A DNA stretch of 19,671 nucleotides from Burkholderiales bacterium (lineage in GTDB: Bacteria; Pseudomonadota; Gammaproteobacteria; Burkholderiales; Usitatibacteraceae). Both the position numbers and the translations under genes were made by a program. This document shows, piece after piece, positions 1-9,465 of this stretch. Position 1 is the stretch's first letter, and every line of letters starts with the position of its first letter. Location: NCBI GenBank assembly GCA_014378085.1, contig JACMOJ010000364.1:1-19671 (forward strand), given 5' to 3'. The notes beneath the pieces are model-generated. The model saw only the letters and a list, made by a program, of their open reading frames with translations, was not told where the DNA came from and ran no database searches.

Positions 1-758
1 ACATCTTCTAGTGTGGTGTCGGTCTCGGCGAGTTTGGTGTCGAGCGCGACGCGGTTATCAAACACAAAACACTCACCTTCCCAGTCGCCTTCCGCGTCGG
101 GCATTTCTTTAAAGTAATTGAGGATGCCGCCTTCCAACTGATACACCGGCACTTCCATGTCGCGCATCCATGCGCTGGTTTTTTCGCAGCGAATGCCGCC
201 GGTGCAATACATCGCCACACGTTTGCCGTCGCGCTTCCACGCGTCGATGTGTTCTTTGACGTAATTCGGGAAATCACGGAAGTTCACCACGCCCGGATCA
301 ATCGCATTCTTGAACCGGCCAAGACGGAACTCAAAGCTGTTGCGGTTATCGAGCAACACCACGTCGTCTTCGGTAATCAGTTTTCGCCATTCTGTCGGCG
401 ACACATTGGTGCCGGTGAGTCGGCCATCCACACCCGCAATACCTAGCGGCACGATCTCGGCTTTAACGTGAACCTTCATTTTGCGAAACGGCACCGTCTT
501 ACATTCACTGCGTTTAAACACGATGTCACCAAAGCTGCCATCGAAGCGTGGGTCGGTTTTTACCGCCGCTTCAAACGTATCGATTTGTGCGGCTGAGCCC
601 GCCACCATGCCATTCAGTCCTTCTTCGGCAAGCAAGATGCTGCCCGCGATGGGCGCGGTGATCTCACGAAACGCCACCGCAAATGCTTCCGCGTCCGCGA
701 TGTGGACAAACTTATAAAACGCGGTATGAATGAGCAGAGCGGAGTCGGGGCTGGTCAC
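1..758 (-). CDS. trhO: tRNA uridine(34) hydroxylase TrhO (rhodanese-fold), 3' end outside window
   Basis: TrhO (YceA) hydroxylates U34 of certain tRNAs, the first step of 5-(carb)oxymethoxyuridine formation, in the cytoplasm. The minus strand reads without a stop from about 868 to the window edge. An FYKFVHIADAEAF segment near residue 14 matches the family's N-terminal FYKF..I start. The rhodanese loop CTGGIRCEK is at 203-182, with the catalytic-type cysteine at about residue 185, followed by SAWM and the QLEGGILNYF segment. About 252 codons are visible and the C-terminus is missing. I chose GTG at 758 because it leaves a normal-length N-terminus; no clear Shine-Dalgarno precedes it. In-frame GTGs at 854 and 863 are possible but would add non-homologous residues. 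The gene lies downstream of the epimerase-like gene on the same strand. Family assignment is confident; the start is not. Confidence 0.87.
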   Translation of the reverse strand, partial: MTSPDSALLIHTAFYKFVHIADAEAFAVAFREITAPIAGSILLAEEGLNGMVAGSAAQIDTFEAAVKTDPRFDGSFGDIVFKRSECKTVPFRKMKVHVKAEIVPLGIAGVDGRLTGTNVSPTEWRKLITEDDVVLLDNRNSFEFRLGRFKNAIDPGVVNFRDFPNYVKEHIDAWKRDGKRVAMYCTGGIRCEKTSAWMRDMEVPVYQLEGGILNYFKEMPDAEGDWEGECFVFDNRVALDTKLAETDTTLED

Positions 759-790
759 GGCAATGGCGATGTTAGTAGGCGAGCGCTCAT
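755..790 (-). other. possible 11-residue leader ORF overlapping the trhO start
   Basis: An ATG at 790 opens a short frame, MSARLLTSPLP, whose TGA overlaps the chosen trhO GTG start as GTGA. A GGGA sequence lies 3 bases upstream of the ATG. The arrangement is typical of translational coupling and would explain how a GTG without its own ribosome site is used. It could equally be chance or a small sequencing error that separates an ATG from the trhO frame. Confidence 0.25.
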
Positions 791-910
791 TTTCCCACGA
801 TCTCGTCCCTAGCAGTTCAGCAAAAATCTGACCGAGTCTAGCAAACTCCAGCACTGACGGCACGTTTCAAGGCTTTTGGCCTGAAAAGGCCCGCCAGATA
901 TAGCGCTTTA

Positions 911-2161
911 TTAGCCGATCAGCTTCAGTAGCTCTGCCTCGCGCTCCGCCTTTAGTCCCGCCTTTGGTGCGGCACGACGTTCGGCAGTCTGCGAATCCCA
1001 CCATTTCAAGGTATCTGCCGCAGTGACATCCACCGACCGATAGGTGATACCAGCTGCCAACGCTTTCTTGTGGCTACGACGATGCATGCCGGTGGTCTCG
1101 CCGGCACCCGGCACCCAGACGGGCATGTCCATCCACATTGAGACTTTGTTTTTTTCGAGGAACTCCGCGCTAACTTCCCGGCGCTTGAGCGGCACCTTAA
1201 TCGATGCGCCGTTTGCAACACGCACCCCCGTCTCCACCCCATCAAGCATCGCGCCCATCGTCAGAGCAGCGGCTGGGCCGGTGGCGTTAAAATCCCCCGC
1301 CAATCGTGTCTCCGCCATCCGCACCGTCCACTCGGCGATGTCGCGCGCGTCGATAAGCTGTACCGGGTCGGCTGATGGCGGCACCAACACGTCGCCGCCT
1401 CTGGCAAAACGAGCCGGCCAGTAAGTGAAACGATCGGTCTCATCACCGGGCCCAACGATAAGTGCCGGGCGAATGATGGTCGTCGCCTCGCGGCCAAACT
1501 GACGGTAGGCCTCGTCCTCACTGGCCGCCTTGAGTGGTCCATAGAGGCGCATGTCTTTGCGCAGGGAAGCGTTGGTTTCACGCATCACATCGGTGCCGGC
1601 ATATTTCTCCCGCGCGGCCGTTTCGTCGGCACCGGGTTTATCGTTAGCGGCATACACTGAAATGGTGGAGATAAAAATGTAGTGACCGACATTACCTTTC
1701 AGTACCGCCGCGGCATCACGAACCCAATGTGGCACCGAGGTCGGGTTATCAATACACACGTCAAACTTTCGGCCCTTCAGTGATGCGTAGTCATTGGTCT
1801 CGCGATCACCGGTGAGCTCTTCGACGCTGGATGGCCATTCCTTGGGCCGCCTGCCTCTGTTAAACAGGGTGACTTTGTGGCCGCGCTCCAGCGCGTAACG
1901 GACCTGATGCGGGCCGATAAAACCGGTGCCGCCGAAAATCAAAATCGAGAGTGGTTTGGCCGCCTTACTCACCATATTTGTGGCCGAAGCCCCCGCCGTT
2001 TGCCGATTGTTCTGCCCCTTGTTCTGCGCCTTGTTCTGCGCCGTGTTTTGTGCCGTGTTTTGTGCCGTGTTTTGTGCCGTGTTTTGTGCCATGGTCGGTG
2101 ACAGATATGCCGCCAACATCGCGGCACCCATCGTTAATATTTCGCTTCTTGTTTTCTTCAT
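911..2161 (-). CDS. exported NAD-dependent epimerase/dehydratase family protein (extended SDR)
   Basis: This 416-residue protein starts with a positively charged and hydrophobic stretch ending near residue 25 (LSPTMAQ), which looks like a Sec signal peptide. A low-complexity AQNT/AQNK linker follows at residues 24-52. The Rossmann nucleotide loop GGTGFIG is at 77-83, followed by RGHKVTLFNRG. A serine/threonine pair in FISTISVYA (165-166) and the pair Y207/K211 (YGPLK) fit the SDR active site. The family acts on nucleotide sugars or related NAD(P)-linked substrates; the substrate here cannot be read. Export is unusual because NAD(P) is scarce in the periplasm, yet this sub-group commonly carries a signal peptide. 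ATG 2161 is preceded by a weak GGGA. The gene lies 45 bp after gloA on the same strand, so co-transcription is likely. Confidence 0.85.
   Translation of the reverse strand: MKKTRSEILTMGAAMLAAYLSPTMAQNTAQNTAQNTAQNTAQNKAQNKGQNNRQTAGASATNMVSKAAKPLSILIFGGTGFIGPHQVRYALERGHKVTLFNRGRRPKEWPSSVEELTGDRETNDYASLKGRKFDVCIDNPTSVPHWVRDAAAVLKGNVGHYIFISTISVYAANDKPGADETAAREKYAGTDVMRETNASLRKDMRLYGPLKAASEDEAYRQFGREATTIIRPALIVGPGDETDRFTYWPARFARGGDVLVPPSADPVQLIDARDIAEWTVRMAETRLAGDFNATGPAAALTMGAMLDGVETGVRVANGASIKVPLKRREVSAEFLEKNKVSMWMDMPVWVPGAGETTGMHRRSHKKALAAGITYRSVDVTAADTLKWWDSQTAERRAAPKAGLKAEREAELLKLIG
2007..2090 (-). repeat. 12-bp tandem repeat encoding an AQNT/AQNK linker
   Basis: Seven consecutive 12-base units lie inside the epimerase-like gene just after the signal peptide. 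The four at 2043-2090 are identical on the plus strand (GTGTTTTGTGCC); those at 2019-2042 read TTGTTCTGCGCC twice, and 2007-2018 is a near match. Because the unit is a multiple of three, copy-number change would lengthen or shorten the linker without shifting the frame. Confidence 0.9.
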
Positions 2162-2206
2162 CCCGACTTCACAAATATTGATTCAGCGCTAACGATACTC
2201 GCGCGT

Positions 2207-2653
2207 TCACCACACCCCGGTGTTAGGCATCGACACCCACGGCGCTTGCGGCGGCAACGCAGGACCCGCCTGTAACAACTCAATGGAAATATTATCTGGC
2301 GATCGGACAAACGCCATGCGGCCATCGCGCGGCGGGCGGTTGATCACCACGCCTGCGTCCATCAACTTTTGGCAGGTCGCATAAATGTCGTCCACCGCAT
2401 AGGCAACATGACCAAAATTACGCGCAGAGCCAAGCACTTCGGGCTCCCCAGCTTGCTGACCAACTTCAGGCGGCCAGTTGTAGGTCAGCTCAATCGCGGC
2501 GGCACTATCGCCCGGCGCGTTGACAAACGCGAGCGTGTAACGGCCTGCCGGGCTTTCGCTGCGACGTGTCAGCTCCAATCCGAGTTTGTTGCAATAAAAG
2601 TCTAGGGACTTTTCTAAATCGGTGACACGCACCATGGTGTGGAGGTATTTCAT
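2207..2653 (-). CDS. gloA: lactoylglutathione lyase (glyoxalase I)
   Basis: GloA isomerises the hemithioacetal of methylglyoxal and glutathione to S-lactoylglutathione, the first step of methylglyoxal detoxification in the cytoplasm. The 148-residue product carries the vicinal-oxygen-chelate pattern: [10 protein letters not shown] at the start, [20 protein letters not shown] and ISIELLQ. The four metal ligands by comparison with E. coli GloA are H5, E55, H82 and E125. It has roughly ten extra residues between the second and third ligands ([13 protein letters not shown]). The open frame continues upstream to 2953, but homology begins at ATG 2653, and AGGAC lies 6 bases before it. The upstream extension has no family match and overlaps the divergent rhlE start. 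Two hairpins in the leader suggest control by attenuation, listed separately. Confidence 0.93.
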   Translation of the reverse strand: MKYLHTMVRVTDLEKSLDFYCNKLGLELTRRSESPAGRYTLAFVNAPGDSAAAIELTYNWPPEVGQQAGEPEVLGSARNFGHVAYAVDDIYATCQKLMDAGVVINRPPRDGRMAFVRSPDNISIELLQAGPALPPQAPWVSMPNTGVW

Positions 2654-2672
2654 TGATGTCCTATTGAAGTTG

Positions 2673-2696
2673 AAAAAAAAGCATGTTTTGTCATGC
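2673..2696 (-). terminator. terminator-like hairpin plus U-tract in the gloA leader
   Basis: Read on the minus strand, GCATG-ACAAAA-CATGC (2696-2681) is followed directly by eight Ts (2680-2673), and the gloA ATG begins 20 bases later. The stem is only 5 bp. No minus-strand gene lies upstream for it to terminate, because rhlE diverges. This makes a transcription attenuator inside the gloA leader plausible. Confidence 0.45.
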
Positions 2697-2699
2697 CCC

Positions 2700-2723
2700 G
2701 GTTTTGCCGAACATTGGCAAACC
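2700..2723 (-). promoter_or_regulatory. inverted repeat upstream of the gloA leader terminator
   Basis: GGTTTTGCC (2700-2708) and GGCAAACC (2716-2723) form an inverted repeat with a 7-base loop and one bulge. It lies three bases upstream of the terminator-like hairpin in the gloA direction. It could be a second leader hairpin or an operator; the sequence alone does not decide. The rest of 2654-2951 is the divergent gloA/rhlE intergenic region and also holds three loose copies of an AGGGTTGCC-like motif near 2770-2810. Confidence 0.35.
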
Positions 2724-2951
2724 AGGCGACCTATCTTTAATAATTTGGCTCGGTGCGCGAACAAGCAAGCCCAAGGGTTGCCAATACAAGGTTGCCGAGG
2801 GTTGCTGATATAGTACGCCTCTGCTTTCCTCTGCCCTGTTCCAGTCCCTTGGCGGAGACATCTCAAACCGGTCTTTTTCAATTCTGACCGTACCGCTTCT
2901 AGACTGGCGACGATCAACGCGTCGACAGAATCGGCCTTTCGAAAGTTTTTC

Positions 2952-4337
2952 ATGAGTTTTTTATCCCTCGGCTTGTCCGAGAAGATCGTTCGTGCTGTTA
3001 CCGAGCACGGCTATACGATTCCGACACCAATCCAAACGCAGGCTATTCCCGCAGTACTTAACGGCGGTGACTTGCTGGCCGGCGCACAGACTGGCACCGG
3101 CAAAACTGCCGGATTCACGTTGCCGATCCTCGAACGCCTGATGGCAGCGCCCTCGCCTGGCGCCAAGGCCGGCCGTTCACCGGTGCGCGCACTGGTGCTC
3201 ACACCGACCCGCGAATTGGCCGCACAGGTTGAGGAAAGTGTCACAACCTATGGCAAGTACACCGGCCTGAAATCGATGGCGATGTTCGGTGGCGTTAGTA
3301 TCAACCCCCAAATCGGCCAATTGCGGCGCGGCGTCGATATCTTGGTAGCGACCCCTGGCCGCCTACTGGATCACCACCAACAGCGTACGGTTGATCTCTC
3401 ACACGTTGAAATTCTGGTGCTTGATGAAGCGGACCGGATGCTCGACATGGGCTTTATCCACGACATCAAGCGCGTGTTGGCGCTGCTGCCAAAGAAGCGC
3501 CAGAACCTGCTGTTCTCAGCAACGTTTTCTGAAGAGATCAAAAAGCTCGCGGATAGTCTGCTCGACAACCCTGGCTTGATCGAAGTCGCGCGACGTAATT
3601 CCACCGTCGAAATCATTGTGCAAAAAGTACATCCGGTGGATCGCGATAAAAAGCGCGAGCTGCTCACGCATCTTATTAAGGAAAATGATTGGCATCAGGT
3701 GCTGGTGTTCACCCGCACCAAGCACGGCGCAAATCGGCTCGCTGAACAGCTAAACAAATCTGGCATCACCGCATTAGCGATTCATGGCAACAAAAGCCAA
3801 GGCGCGCGCACGCGGGCGTTGGCGGAATTCAAAGCCGGCGACCTCGCGGTGCTCGTCGCGACTGACATCGCCGCGCGTGGCATTGATATAGACCAGCTTC
3901 CGCACGTGGTGAATTTTGAAATTCCGAACGTGCCGGAAGACTACGTGCATCGTATTGGCCGGACCGGACGTGCTGGTGCGACTGGCGAGGCAATTTCGCT
4001 CGTCTGCGTTGACGAGAAAAAAATGTTCAACGATATTGAGCGATTGATCAAGCGTGATGTTGAGATTGTGGTCATCCCGGGTTTTGAGCCTGACCCGACC
4101 GCAAAACCGCAGCCCATCCAACTCCGCTCGGCAGGGCATCAACCCCAGCGCGGGCAATCACGGGGTGGTGGTGGTGGTGGCAGAAGCGGCGGCGGCGGCG
4201 GCGGAAGATCGGCCGGTGCTACGGGTGCCGGCGGTAAACCAAGGTCTAGCGGCGCGAAACCTGCGGCGGGCGGGCGCGGCCTACCTAGCGGTGGCGGCGG
4301 TGGCGGCAGCAGCCGACAAAAGCCGCGCACGCGCTAG
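2952..4337 (+). CDS. rhlE: DEAD-box ATP-dependent RNA helicase, RhlE type
   Basis: This 461-residue helicase remodels RNA duplexes and ribonucleoprotein using ATP in the cytoplasm. All core motifs are visible in order: Q-motif around F3 to Q28 ([10 protein letters not shown]), Walker A AQTGTGKT 45-52, PTRELA 85-90, GG and TPGR near 113-137, DEAD 158-161, SAT 189-191, ARGIDID 308-314 and HRIGRTGR 333-340. The [12 protein letters not shown] opening is typical of RhlE. After about residue 395 the protein ends in a glycine-, serine- and arginine-rich tail with runs of six glycines, a common RNA-binding extension. ATG 2952 is the only start that fits the family; its Shine-Dalgarno is weak (GAAAG). 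It diverges from gloA. RhlE-type helicases are often cold-induced and linked to ribosome maturation and RNA decay; no regulation can be read here. Confidence 0.95.
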   Translation: MSFLSLGLSEKIVRAVTEHGYTIPTPIQTQAIPAVLNGGDLLAGAQTGTGKTAGFTLPILERLMAAPSPGAKAGRSPVRALVLTPTRELAAQVEESVTTYGKYTGLKSMAMFGGVSINPQIGQLRRGVDILVATPGRLLDHHQQRTVDLSHVEILVLDEADRMLDMGFIHDIKRVLALLPKKRQNLLFSATFSEEIKKLADSLLDNPGLIEVARRNSTVEIIVQKVHPVDRDKKRELLTHLIKENDWHQVLVFTRTKHGANRLAEQLNKSGITALAIHGNKSQGARTRALAEFKAGDLAVLVATDIAARGIDIDQLPHVVNFEIPNVPEDYVHRIGRTGRAGATGEAISLVCVDEKKMFNDIERLIKRDVEIVVIPGFEPDPTAKPQPIQLRSAGHQPQRGQSRGGGGGGRSGGGGGGRSAGATGAGGKPRSSGAKPAAGGRGLPSGGGGGGSSRQKPRTR

Positions 4338-4342
4338 TTTTG

Positions 4343-4564
4343 TTATCGCTTACGTGGCAGCGAGAAGGCAAAAAATTTTCTGCCATTAACTTCAGTCGCC
4401 ACGTAAATGAGCAATCCAACTAATGCGCAGATGGCAAATACCCATACGCCTGAGATGGTGAATAGAAATATATCGTTGATTTTGAACTGGAGAAGGTACC
4501 ACCAGATACTCGCCGTCGCGACGGTGTCCACCGTAGCGAGTAACACTAAAACATGCAATGCCAT
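4343..4564 (-). CDS. small hypothetical membrane protein, two predicted TM segments
   Basis: A 73-residue frame starts at ATG 4564 (an adjacent GTG at 4567 is possible; AAGG lies 8-11 bases upstream). Residues 3-23 and 32-56 are strongly hydrophobic (e.g. FLFTISGVWVFAICALVGLL), separated by a short QFKIND loop, and the C-terminus is basic (SLPRKR). I do not recognise a family. Its stop is 5 bp from the end of convergent rhlE. A real gene is suggested by the two clean membrane segments and a usable ribosome site, but no homology can be claimed and function is unknown. Confidence 0.45.
   Translation of the reverse strand: MALHVLVLLATVDTVATASIWWYLLQFKINDIFLFTISGVWVFAICALVGLLIYVATEVNGRKFFAFSLPRKR
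4350..4406. other. nested inverted repeat between convergent genes
   Basis: TTACGTGGC (4350-4358) is matched exactly by GCCACGTAA (4398-4406). Inside the 39-base loop sits a second inverted repeat, GGCA (4367-4370) against TGCC (4381-4384), around an AAAATTTT core. It starts 12 bases after the rhlE stop and overlaps the 3' end of the small minus-strand ORF. It may stop or protect transcripts from both sides; neither arm is followed by a strong T-tract. Confidence 0.45.
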
Positions 4565-4607
4565 CACCTTGCTCGCCTTGTTATTGTCGTCATTTGTCGC
4601 AATGCAA

Positions 4608-4814
4608 CTAATTTAGAAGTATCGCAATTACAGAAAGAATAATAACAAGTGAGTTGCCCAGAAGCTGCCTTGTGACACGTGTAATTTTGTTAAATGTTGC
4701 GATACGCTTCGGATCGGACCACGCACTCCACTGGATTTCGAGATCTAGCGTCGTTGGTATGATTCGGCTAGCCGTGGAACACATTGTCACCGCGCTCACC
4801 TCGAACCGCGCCAC
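4608..4814 (-). CDS. doubtful small ORF with C-terminal hydrophobic segment
   Basis: This 68-codon frame starts at GTG 4814 and ends with a hydrophobic stretch (NSLVIILSVIAILLN) preceded by a polar, charged half (WSDPKRIATFNKITRVTRQ). A TAGGAG sequence lies more than 15 bases before the GTG, too far to be its ribosome site. It lies 43 bp upstream of the 73-residue membrane ORF on the same strand, and the two could be fragments of one gene or a small pair. The base composition appears more AT-rich than the flanking genes. I do not recognise it. Confidence 0.25.
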   Translation of the reverse strand: MARFEVSAVTMCSTASRIIPTTLDLEIQWSAWSDPKRIATFNKITRVTRQLLGNSLVIILSVIAILLN

Positions 4815-5139
4815 ACGGCTTATGGACGGCTGCTCCTAAAGCGGCAACATGCAGGTACAGCGCGTGCCGATCGGCGGCGGCTCCTGGACTTGGGCTTGGA
4901 GCACCGCGACCCTGACGCAATCAATTGGCCATCGGCCCTAGCGGTGCCTCCACTGCTCACTTGCTGTCGCGGCAAGCCAATGCATCTCAGCGCATGTATT
5001 TGGGCGAAACTGACTTCATGTTTTTCGGAAAGCAGCCGATATGGGAGAGAGTCGGACGTAACCGGACGTAACCGGACGAAACCGCAGGTAATTGGACGTA
5101 ATGGACGTAATTGGACGTAACAACTGGAGACCGACGAAC
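4815..5139. other. intergenic region upstream of the diguanylate cyclase
   Basis: I see no supportable gene in this 325-base stretch. ORFs on both strands through it have no recognisable domain and run across the tandem array at 5051-5119. The part from 4840 to 4930 reads on the minus strand with a short hydrophilic end (PIGTRCTCMLPL) that is vaguely like a sensor kinase C-terminus, but an in-frame TAG cuts it and I do not claim it. Confidence 0.5.
5051..5119. repeat. tandem array of about 10-bp GGACGTA units
   Basis: Seven consecutive units share a GGACGTA core: GTC-, ACC-, ACC-, ACC-, ATT-, AT- and ATT-GGACGTA, with GGACGAA in the third and GCAGGTA in the fourth. Six units are 10 bases and one is 9. 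The array ends about 20 bases before the ATG of the diguanylate cyclase, so it overlaps its likely promoter or 5' leader. A 10-base period places each core on the same face of the helix. Confidence 0.88.
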
Positions 5140-6174
5140 ATGCAAGCCCCACAAATTCCGCTCGACGAACCACGTCGCATTAATTCCCTGCATTCGTTAG
5201 ACATCCTCGACAGCGCTGCTGAGGAGCGATTCGACCGATTGACCAGACTCGCACGAAAACTTTTTCACGCGCCGACTGCGATGGTGAGCCTCATCGATAC
5301 CAACCGTCAGTGGTTTAAATCGTGCATCGGACTTGACGCAACCGAAACGCCACGGGATATCTCGTTTTGCGGGCATGCCATTTTGCAAAATGACGTCTTT
5401 GTGATCGAAGATGCGTTGCAAGACGCGCGGTTTGCTGACAACCCGCTCGTTGTCGGCGAGCCGAAAATTCGCTTTTATGCGGGCTGCCCGCTGGTGCTAG
5501 CCAACGGTAGCAAGGTAGGCACCCTTTGCATCATTGACCGCACCCCCCGCAAGTTTGGACAAGAAGATCGTGATCTGCTGCGTGACCTCGCGAAAATGGC
5601 CGAACAGGAATTAGCGGCGATACAGCTTGCGACCAACGACGAGCTGACGATGATTTCAAACCGCCGTGGTTTCCAAACATTGGCGAAATTTGCGCTCGAT
5701 CTCTGTCGACGCCAAGCGCAATCGGCTTGGCTACTCATGGTCGACCTAGACCATTTCAAGGAAATCAACGATAACTTCGGGCATGCAGAAGGTGACTTTG
5801 CGCTGACCGGCTTTGCAAACATCATGACGGCCGTCTTTAGGAACTCCGACGTCATCGGTCGCTTAGGCGGAGACGAATTTGCCGTGCTATTGACCAATAC
5901 CGACGGTGATCAGCTTGAATTGGTTTATGCGCGGCTCCAGAGCGCGGTGGAAGCGCACAATTTGCGCTTGGCGCGCGGCTACGAGATTCAGTACAGCGTC
6001 GGGGCGGCACAACTAAATTTGGGCCGCATAGGAAGTATTGCAGACCTGCTTGCGGAAGCCGACGCGCAAATGTACGCACAGAAAAAACTTCGACACGCAT
6101 GCCGAGCTGAAAAACTCCACATCCCGGCGAGGATCCCCCAAGGCTCGGACACGCCGCACCAGCTCGCTCGGTAA
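5140..6174 (+). CDS. GAF-GGDEF diguanylate cyclase
   Basis: This 344-residue protein should make the second messenger cyclic di-GMP from two GTP. An N-terminal GAF sensor (about 25-160) carries the signature DRQWFKS-like NRQWFKS, ETPRDISFCGHAI, RFADNPLV and IRFYAGCPL typical of a widespread proteobacterial GAF group. The GGDEF domain spans about 168-320, with NRRGF, VDLDHFKEIND, and an intact GGDEF at 243-247. An RNSD at 234-237, five residues before GGDEF, fits the inhibitory c-di-GMP I-site RxxD. No membrane segment or EAL domain is seen, so it should be a soluble cytoplasmic cyclase with product inhibition. ATG 5140 is chosen over an upstream in-frame ATG at 5092 because GGAGA lies 10 bases before it and the upstream extension is translated repeat. 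The GAF ligand is unknown. Confidence 0.93.
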   Translation: MQAPQIPLDEPRRINSLHSLDILDSAAEERFDRLTRLARKLFHAPTAMVSLIDTNRQWFKSCIGLDATETPRDISFCGHAILQNDVFVIEDALQDARFADNPLVVGEPKIRFYAGCPLVLANGSKVGTLCIIDRTPRKFGQEDRDLLRDLAKMAEQELAAIQLATNDELTMISNRRGFQTLAKFALDLCRRQAQSAWLLMVDLDHFKEINDNFGHAEGDFALTGFANIMTAVFRNSDVIGRLGGDEFAVLLTNTDGDQLELVYARLQSAVEAHNLRLARGYEIQYSVGAAQLNLGRIGSIADLLAEADAQMYAQKKLRHACRAEKLHIPARIPQGSDTPHQLAR

Positions 6175-8725
<2,551 letters not shown>

Positions 8726-8741
8726 CTGCGTCGACAACAAT

Positions 8742-8775
8742 GCCCCGCCATCCGCAAGGTGACGGGGCGTTTTTA
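8742..8775 (+). terminator. intrinsic terminator of katG
   Basis: GCCCCG (8742-8747) pairs with CGGGGC (8763-8768) and is followed by GTTTTTATT. A further CC...GG pairing inside the loop can extend it. It starts 16 bases after the katG stop and its T-run overlaps the last codons of convergent kdpE. Confidence 0.85.
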
Positions 8776-9465
8776 TTGGACGAGTCGGTAGCCCACTGCA
8801 GTTTCGGTCAGCAGATGTTTAGGCTGCGCGGGATCAGCCTCAAGCTTCTGCCGAAGCTGACTCATGTAAACACGCAGATAATGGCTGCTCTCCGAATGGC
8901 TTGGGCCCCACACTTCGCGCAGCAGTGCACGATGGGTCAGCACACGGCCGACGTTGGTGATGAGTTGAAGCAACAGGCGATATTCAATCGGCGTGAGGTG
9001 GATGAGACTGCCCGCCCGATTCACCGTCCTTGCCACCTGATCCACGGTCACGTCGCCAAAGTGAAAAACGCCAGAGGCATCTTCCGCAGTTGAACGCTTG
9101 CGACGCAAATTCGCCCGCACCCGCGCCATGAGTTCGGCGATGCCGAAAGGCTTGGTCAAATAGTCGTCCGCGCCAGCATCGAGTGCCGCAACTTTATCGG
9201 CTTCACCGCTACGCGCAGATAGCACGACGATCGGTACGCTGCTCCAGCCACGTACGTCACGAATAAAATCCACACCGCTGCCGTCGGGCAGCCCGAGGTC
9301 GAGCACGATCAGATCAGGTTTTCTTGTGCCTGCTTCAACGAGTCCTTGCTTCACTGTATCGGCTTCGTGCACGTGCCAGCCTTCCGCCTCCAACGCGGCG
9401 CGAACGAATCGGCGAATTTGTGGCTCGTCCTCGACCAATACGGCGACCGGTGCCGGGTCACTCAT
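8773..9465 (-). CDS. kdpE: KdpE-type response regulator (OmpR/PhoB family)
   Basis: This 230-residue regulator has an N-terminal receiver and a C-terminal winged-helix DNA-binding domain. The acidic pocket is LVEDE at 10-14, the phosphoacceptor is D56 in LIVLDLGLPDG, and the TKPFG switch lysine follows. The C-terminal half keeps KdpE-specific wording: TPIEYRLL, REVWGP, SHYLRVYMSQLRQKLE and ETAVGYRL. KdpE normally activates the kdpFABC high-affinity potassium pump together with KdpD; no kdpFABC is in this window. I chose ATG 9465 (GTG 9468 also fits) because AAGGTGAG lies 5 bases before it. It overlaps the end of kdpD by 8 bases, so the two are translationally coupled. Confidence 0.93.
   Translation of the reverse strand: MSDPAPVAVLVEDEPQIRRFVRAALEAEGWHVHEADTVKQGLVEAGTRKPDLIVLDLGLPDGSGVDFIRDVRGWSSVPIVVLSARSGEADKVAALDAGADDYLTKPFGIAELMARVRANLRRKRSTAEDASGVFHFGDVTVDQVARTVNRAGSLIHLTPIEYRLLLQLITNVGRVLTHRALLREVWGPSHSESSHYLRVYMSQLRQKLEADPAQPKHLLTETAVGYRLVQ

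Noticed and set aside
868..900. Intrinsic terminator after the epimerase-like gene
   Set aside because: GGCC/GGCC arms around a TTTTCA loop exist on the minus strand, but the stem is 4 bp and no T-tract follows.
1926..2192. Plus-strand frames rich in Cys-Ala-Val-Phe repeats
   Set aside because: They are the antisense reading of the 12-bp repeat inside the epimerase-like gene.
2654..2953. Upstream extension of the gloA frame (about 100 extra residues)
   Set aside because: It has no family resemblance, contains the hairpins and T-tract, and overlaps the rhlE start; gloA homology and a ribosome site begin at 2653.
4838..4930. Possible sensor-kinase C-terminal remnant on the minus strand
   Set aside because: Only about a dozen suggestive residues before an in-frame TAG; no catalytic box nearby.
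5051..5119. CRISPR-like array
   Set aside because: Units are 10 bp without spacers, and no cas genes are present.
4820..5204. Several minus-strand ORFs with RPxxS-type repeats
   Set aside because: They are translations of the 10-bp DNA array; no ribosome site or domain, and they overlap the cyclase start.
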